Shown piece by piece: positions 52,073 through 55,471 of a stretch of DNA of 55,471 bases. The first letter of the stretch is position 1, and every line of letters begins with the position of its first letter. Made by a program: the position numbers and the translations under genes. The DNA comes from Candidatus Nitrosopumilus sp. (GTDB lineage Archaea; Thermoproteota; Nitrososphaeria; Nitrososphaerales; Nitrosopumilaceae). Under the pieces are notes generated by a model. The model was not told the DNA's origin. It did not search any database and saw nothing but the letters and a program-made list of their open reading frames with translations. Where the stretch lies: the NCBI GenBank assembly GCA_028351415.1, contig JAOMJV010000005.1:1-55471 (forward strand), written 5' to 3'.

Positions 52073-52419
52073 TTAGAATAACTTGCAAAAATTATTTTAC
52101 TTTCAATTTCCTTATGCTGTTCAATTATTGACACCCTAAATTTTACTTCGTGTTCCTGTTTAGGCTCAAACTCAATTGTTGCTGTAAATTCTGCTTTATT
52201 TTCAGGCATTGTGTCTTTATTGATGAATAATCTCGAAACGTGCTGTGATATCTTTTTTTGATTGTATGATTTGTAGATGATGTGCTCATTTGAATCTGAT
52301 ATTGTTGTATTTACTACTACCCCATCATATCGTCCTGGATATGATACCGTAATTGTTCCAGTAATTTCTGAATTTTGATGAATATCTGTTGAATTTAATT
52401 TGAATTCTAAATCACCCAT
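52069..52419 (-). CDS. Arrestin/Spo0M-like beta-sandwich hypothetical protein
   Basis: 116 residues, no cysteine, no signal peptide. Alternating hydrophobic strands (FKLNSTDIHQNSEITGTITV, EFEPKQEHEVKFRVSIIEQ) suggest an arrestin-like or immunoglobulin-like sandwich of six to seven strands. No function is known to me. It converges on the cupredoxin gene and is followed upstream by the tRNA gene. The aataaataa box centred 27 bases before its ATG supports the start. Confidence 0.65.
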   Translation of the reverse strand: MGDLEFKLNSTDIHQNSEITGTITVSYPGRYDGVVVNTTISDSNEHIIYKSYNQKKISQHVSRLFINKDTMPENKAEFTATIEFEPKQEHEVKFRVSIIEQHKEIESKIIFASYSN

Positions 52420-52441
52420 ACAGCAATCCCTTGTTGTTGCG

Positions 52442-52450
52442 AATAAATAA
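52442..52450 (-). promoter_or_regulatory. TATA-like box (minus) before the arrestin-like gene
   Basis: On the minus strand ttatttatt lies 27 bases upstream of the ATG at 52419, between that gene and the tRNA. Confidence 0.4.
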
Positions 52451-52459
52451 TTTGTTAAG

Positions 52460-52534
52460 TGGGCCCAATGGGCTTCGATCCCATGACTTTTGGATTAGAA
52501 GTCCAACACGCTATCCATGCTGCGCCATAGGCCC
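52460..52534 (-). tRNA. tRNA-Arg (anticodon TCT)
   Basis: 75 bases on the minus strand. The acceptor stem GGGCCTA pairs with TGGGCCC; the anticodon arm is TTGGA-CTTCTAA-TCCAA with anticodon TCT, which reads AGA; the T arm is ATGGG-ATCGAAG-CCCAT. There is no intron, and no CCA is encoded after the discriminator A. The D arm with GCGCAGCATGGATAGC completes the cloverleaf. Confidence 0.95.
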
Positions 52535-52556
52535 AGAGACTTCCAAATTAATTGCT

Positions 52557-52564
52557 GTTTTAAG
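52557..52564 (-). promoter_or_regulatory. TATA-like box (minus) of tRNA-Arg
   Basis: On the minus strand cttaaaac is centred about 26 bases before the tRNA 5' end at 52534, the standard archaeal position. Confidence 0.45.
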
Positions 52565-52567
52565 GGT

Positions 52568-53410
52568 TTACAGCCATTTTTTATTATGACTCTCTCTCTC
52601 CATTTTGAATAAAAATTGCTGAGCATATCCGCAGTATGGGCCAAAATGATTTACAATTTTTTCATGAAGTATTTCGTACTGTTTTTGCGTGATTGTTTTT
52701 GTTTCTATTTGAAATTCATTTGAATAATATTTTTCTAAAATCTTAATCATCCATGTGTCTAACGGAAATGCTTCTAATTTATTCAAAGAAAATAATAATA
52801 TGCAATCTGCTACTTTGTTTCCTACTCCTGGGATCAAACAAATATTTTTTTTTGCTTCTTTGTAATTCAATTTTTCTAAATATTTGAAATCAATTTTTTT
52901 TGAGAAAACCATTTCTGCAGCTTGCTTTATGAATGGGGCTCTGTATCCAACCCCGCACTTTTTAATTTCCTCAATTGACGCATTTGCAAGTTTTTCTGGT
53001 TTAGGAAATAAAAAAAATTCTTTATTTTGTATTTCTACTTTTACTCCAAATTTTTTGGTCATTTTTTCTAGACTATTTTTAATTTTTTGAATATTGGAAT
53101 TTGATGAAATAATAAAAGAAATCATACATTGAAATGGATCTTGTCTAAATATTCTTAGCCCCTCGTATTGATTTATGGCTTGTTTTACTGTTTTATCCTT
53201 CGAAATTGATTTAATTATCTCTTGCATGTTGTCCTTTTTTCTAAAAAAATCTGTCTTTGAATTTTGAATTGATTTGATAACTGCATTTTTATTTATTTTT
53301 AGTATGTCTTCACCGTTTATTCCGTACCAGTCAGATCCACATTTTTCCCAAAGAAAAACCTGACCACTGTTTATTGAATTATCTATATCTATTGAAAATT
53401 GATTTCTCAT
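52568..53410 (-). CDS. ogg: 8-oxoguanine DNA glycosylase/AP lyase (Ogg type, HhH-GPD)
   Basis: 280 residues. The N-terminal domain (SGQVFLWEKCGSDWYGING) and IFRQDPFQCMISFIISSNS are OGG1-like. The helix-hairpin-helix reads LIPGVGNKVADCILLF with the catalytic Lys, and the conserved Asp follows in EAFPLDTWM; YCGYAQQFLFKMER ends the fold. It removes 8-oxoguanine and nicks the strand, protecting against oxidative damage. Its ATG lies one base after the beta-CASP gene's stop, so they form an operon. Confidence 0.88.
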   Translation of the reverse strand: MRNQFSIDIDNSINSGQVFLWEKCGSDWYGINGEDILKINKNAVIKSIQNSKTDFFRKKDNMQEIIKSISKDKTVKQAINQYEGLRIFRQDPFQCMISFIISSNSNIQKIKNSLEKMTKKFGVKVEIQNKEFFLFPKPEKLANASIEEIKKCGVGYRAPFIKQAAEMVFSKKIDFKYLEKLNYKEAKKNICLIPGVGNKVADCILLFSLNKLEAFPLDTWMIKILEKYYSNEFQIETKTITQKQYEILHEKIVNHFGPYCGYAQQFLFKMERESHNKKWL

Positions 53411-53411
53411 C

Positions 53412-54677
53412 TTAGATGGTTATTTTATCATCAACCATTGGTGCATATGTTTCAAAACCAAATTGCTCATGAATTTCTTTGGCAAATATTTGACATGATT
53501 CTGAGTCGCCGTGAACTGTCCATACTTTTGGATTTCCTTTGATTGTTTTCATCATTGCAAACAATTCTTTTTTGTCTGCGTGTCCAGAAAATGAAAATTG
53601 TTTAACTTCTGCTTTTACAGTGAGATCTTTGCCTCTAGTTGCTACTTTACCTGTGTCCAGTAATTTTTTACCTGGTGTGCCTTCGCCTTGGTAAGAAACT
53701 AAAGCAATTCCATTTTTACTATCAAATGATAATTGTTGCAAGTAATACACTGCATTACCGCCAACTAGCATTCCAGCTGGAGATATAACGACACATGGTT
53801 CTCCCATTGCACGTTTTCTTTCTGCATGTTCTCTAATTGCTGTTGAACTTTTAATTGCCTCTGCAAATATTTTAGGATCTCTAAGGTATTCTGGATGCTT
53901 AAACATTATTTCATTAACTTTTAGTGCCATTCCGTCCATTATGATTTTGTGTTTGAAATTTGCACTTCGTAAAATACATGCCATTTCTTGAGAGCGTTCA
54001 ACTGAAAATGATGGGATGAATAAAATTCCTTTTCTATCCATTACTTCGTTTGCAAATTCTATTAATTGATCTTCTGATGTTTTTCTAGGAATTTGTTCTG
54101 TTTTGGCATATGTACTTTCAGTGATTAACATATCAATTTCTCCAATGTCTGTATCCATTTCTTTTAACATTCTTGATCCGTTTGTTTTGATATCGCCCGT
54201 GTAGAATAATTTTTTCTTTTCTGATTCTACTAAAACAGTACTTCCGCCAATCACGTGTCCTGATTCTCTAAATTCAAAAGTTGCATTACCTTTAGTTACT
54301 TTTTGTTTAAAATCAATCTCTTTTGCATTCTTCATCATGTTGTTTAGTTCTGGTAATCCAAACGGATGTGCATTTTTTTCAATTTTTAACATGTCATTAA
54401 TTAATAATTTTGAAAGATCAAATGTTGGTGGAGTTGCATAAACATCTGTATTGCCACTTACAAATAACGATGGAACATTTCCTGAATGGTCTAAATGAGC
54501 GTGAGTAATTATGATTGCATCCAAATCTTTAGGCTTTACGTGTAGAGGATATTTTGGTGGAGAGCCCCTTCTTCCAAACATCACTCCATAATCTAATAAT
54601 AATTTTGTACCGTTACAATTAACTAAAAATCCTGATCTTCCTACTTCGTTTGCAGCACCTAATACTTGAACGTCCAA
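53412..54677 (-). CDS. Beta-CASP metallo-beta-lactamase RNase (archaeal CPSF2/RNase J-like)
   Basis: 421 residues from TTG 54675-54677; the only nearby ATG is followed at once by a stop. The MBL metal site is ITHAHLDHSGNVP, with RESGHVIGGS and FYTGDIK later, and the beta-CASP motifs STYAKTEQ, ISPAGMLVGG and FSFSGHADKKEL. The KH domains of aCPSF1 are absent, so this is the shorter aCPSF2-type protein, a 5'-3' exo- or endonuclease for RNA 3'-end processing or decay. The TATA-like box 27 bases above fits a leaderless TTG start. Confidence 0.88.
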   Translation of the reverse strand: MDVQVLGAANEVGRSGFLVNCNGTKLLLDYGVMFGRRGSPPKYPLHVKPKDLDAIIITHAHLDHSGNVPSLFVSGNTDVYATPPTFDLSKLLINDMLKIEKNAHPFGLPELNNMMKNAKEIDFKQKVTKGNATFEFRESGHVIGGSTVLVESEKKKLFYTGDIKTNGSRMLKEMDTDIGEIDMLITESTYAKTEQIPRKTSEDQLIEFANEVMDRKGILFIPSFSVERSQEMACILRSANFKHKIIMDGMALKVNEIMFKHPEYLRDPKIFAEAIKSSTAIREHAERKRAMGEPCVVISPAGMLVGGNAVYYLQQLSFDSKNGIALVSYQGEGTPGKKLLDTGKVATRGKDLTVKAEVKQFSFSGHADKKELFAMMKTIKGNPKVWTVHGDSESCQIFAKEIHEQFGFETYAPMVDDKITI

Positions 54678-54699
54678 GGATTACATGAATTTTTTCCGA

Positions 54700-54708
54700 C
54701 CTTAAAAC
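54700..54708 (-). promoter_or_regulatory. TATA-like box (minus) of the beta-CASP/ogg operon
   Basis: On the minus strand gttttaagg is centred 27 bases before the TTG at 54677, giving a leaderless start on a non-ATG codon. Confidence 0.5.
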
Positions 54709-54755
54709 CCTTAGTTTCGAGTCGATCATTATTCTTAACATGGAATCGACAAAAG

Positions 54756-54764
54756 CTTTAATTA
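54756..54764 (+). promoter_or_regulatory. TATA-like box before the small helical protein
   Basis: The sequence ctttaatta is centred 28 bases before ATG 54788 and 19 before TTG 54779, which favours the ATG. Confidence 0.4.
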
Positions 54765-54787
54765 GTGTCAGCTAAGATTTGATCCTC

Positions 54788-55000
54788 ATGGGAAGAACCT
54801 ATGATCAATGGATAGCAGAACAAGACCAAGCTGTCGTAGCAAAAACTCGTGCAGGCGATGAAGGAAATAAAGTACTTCTAAACCAGATCAATTGGATTTG
54901 GGTTAACAATCTTATGAACAAGAAAGCAGACCTTAATCCGTCATCAGCAGAATTACTCGATTGGGTAACCTCTGGTCAAATTGATGCAATGAGAAAATAA
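54788..55000 (+). CDS. Small conserved-looking helical protein
   Basis: 70 residues from ATG 54788. It is amphipathic and rich in Trp, Asn and Gln (MGRTYDQWIAEQDQAVVAKT, NQINWIWVNNLMNKK) and probably a small helical bundle. There is no signal peptide, cysteine or known motif. The codon choice (ctt, gca, aac) is that of a well expressed gene. It lies divergent from the beta-CASP gene under its own promoter. The function is unknown. Confidence 0.7.
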   Translation: MGRTYDQWIAEQDQAVVAKTRAGDEGNKVLLNQINWIWVNNLMNKKADLNPSSAELLDWVTSGQIDAMRK

Positions 55001-55001
55001 G

Positions 55002-55041
55002 CGTGCACATCACGTAACTTTTTGTTTTTTAAATTTTTTAA
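55002..55041 (+). terminator. Hairpin plus T-run terminator after 54788 gene
   Basis: cgtg (55002-55005) and cacg (55011-55014) could form a small stem, followed by the T-rich run 55019-55041. It lies directly after the stop of the small helical protein gene. Confidence 0.45.
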
Positions 55042-55107
55042 TTCTATATTCTGCGCATACTTTTTTCTCCGATCATTTCCATAACAGGGTTATGAGATTC
55101 AATCATG

Positions 55108-55116
55108 GTTTAAATA
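55108..55116 (+). promoter_or_regulatory. TATA-like box before the ferredoxin gene
   Basis: The sequence gtttaaata is centred 30 bases before ATG 55142. Confidence 0.5.
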
Positions 55117-55141
55117 CACATATTGACATTTTATCGTTGTA

Positions 55142-55444
55142 ATGCCAATAGCAATACTTCCAGACATTGATGAACAAAGATGTATCGGATGTGCACTATG
55201 TGTAGAAATCTGTACAACACTTGGTCCTGATGTCCTAAGAGTCAAACCTGTTGAAGGCTGGAAAAGAGGAAAAGCATTCGTTTTCTACCCAGAGAGATGT
55301 ATTTCTGATGGTGCATGCATAGGTGTATGCCCAACAAAATCAATCTTTTGGATGAGACCAATGAATTATACTGCTGGACAACCAGTACCTCTACACAAAA
55401 ACGGTGTCTTCATCAACGGTTGGGCTGAAGACGCAGCACTATAA
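55142..55444 (+). CDS. Dicluster ferredoxin with Asp in the second cluster motif
   Basis: 100 residues. The first motif is RCIGCALCVEIC (Cys14, Cys17, Cys20, Cys24). The second reads CISDGACIGVCP (Cys53, Asp56, Cys59, Cys63): Asp56 stands where Cys is usual. With a normal 2x[4Fe-4S] fold this would give one [4Fe-4S] and one [3Fe-4S] or Asp-ligated cluster. A 28-residue spacer (about 25-52) and a C-terminal tail (RPMNYTAGQPVPLHKNGVF) distinguish it from standard small ferredoxins. It is a cytoplasmic electron carrier; partner enzymes are outside the window. Confidence 0.85.
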   Translation: MPIAILPDIDEQRCIGCALCVEICTTLGPDVLRVKPVEGWKRGKAFVFYPERCISDGACIGVCPTKSIFWMRPMNYTAGQPVPLHKNGVFINGWAEDAAL

Positions 55445-55471
55445 CGCTGAATCTTTAAGCAAATTCTTTTT

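Noticed and set aside
55142-55444. NuoI-like subunit of complex I
   Set aside because: The protein is short, lacks NuoI flanking sequence and has Asp in the second cluster motif; no other Nuo gene is adjacent.
1-55471. CRISPR arrays, insertion sequences or integrases
   Set aside because: I saw no regularly spaced direct repeats, no transposase or integrase motif, and no terminal inverted repeats at gene edges.

Overview
The window looks like part of the chromosome of a marine ammonia-oxidising archaeon of the Nitrosopumilus type (Nitrososphaerota). The reasons are a Rieske / cytochrome b / type-1 copper protein set, a very large secreted S-layer-like protein with a copper-oligotroph style gene neighbourhood, an archaeal CPSF-like beta-CASP nuclease followed by an Ogg-type glycosylase, an intronless tRNA-Arg without encoded CCA, strongly AT-rich DNA, and TATA-like boxes placed about 25-30 bases before many start codons. 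That spacing suggests mostly leaderless mRNAs. The genus is an inference from gene content; no marker gene such as 16S rRNA is present.

Bases 1 to about 42,900 are a surface-glycan island. From the left it holds a truncated cytidylyltransferase, a KpsC/S-like protein, an epimerase, a nucleotidyltransferase, FkbM methyltransferases, a cupin epimerase and a reductase, facing a gmhB-gmhA-hddA operon for a phosphorylated heptose. Then come glycosyltransferases, a GT-C-like membrane protein and a polysaccharide deacetylase. Bases 13,707-18,244 hold the most unusual block: holo-ACP synthase, acyl carrier protein, AMP-dependent acyl ligase, LuxE-like acyl-protein synthetase and LuxC-like acyl reductase. 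Next are methyltransferases and glycosyltransferases, a B12-type radical SAM protein, a PIG-L deacetylase plus formyltransferase pair, two proteins carrying DUF4214-like modules, rmlBCD, and a Wzm/Wzt polysaccharide exporter. A nucleotide-sugar dehydrogenase is coupled to a glutaminase-less asparagine-synthase-like protein. The island ends with more glycosyltransferases, rmlA and membrane proteins.

Bases 42,875-55,471 look like conserved core genome. The S-layer-like gene has a distinct, probably expression-driven codon choice and a repeat architecture with a Thr/Gly-rich insertion. It is followed by a secreted membrane-anchored protein, a small hydrophobic protein, the Rieske/cytochrome b/cupredoxin electron-transfer set, an arrestin-like protein, tRNA-Arg(TCT), Ogg, the beta-CASP nuclease, a small helical protein and a ferredoxin with an Asp in place of one cysteine.

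A plausible reading is that the island builds and exports a heavily modified glycan (heptose, 6-deoxy sugars, N-formyl sugar, uronamide, O-methyl and O-acetyl groups, possibly an ACP-derived aldehyde) that decorates the S-layer or cell surface. The chemistry of the final product is inference; the enzyme families are read from motifs in the translations.
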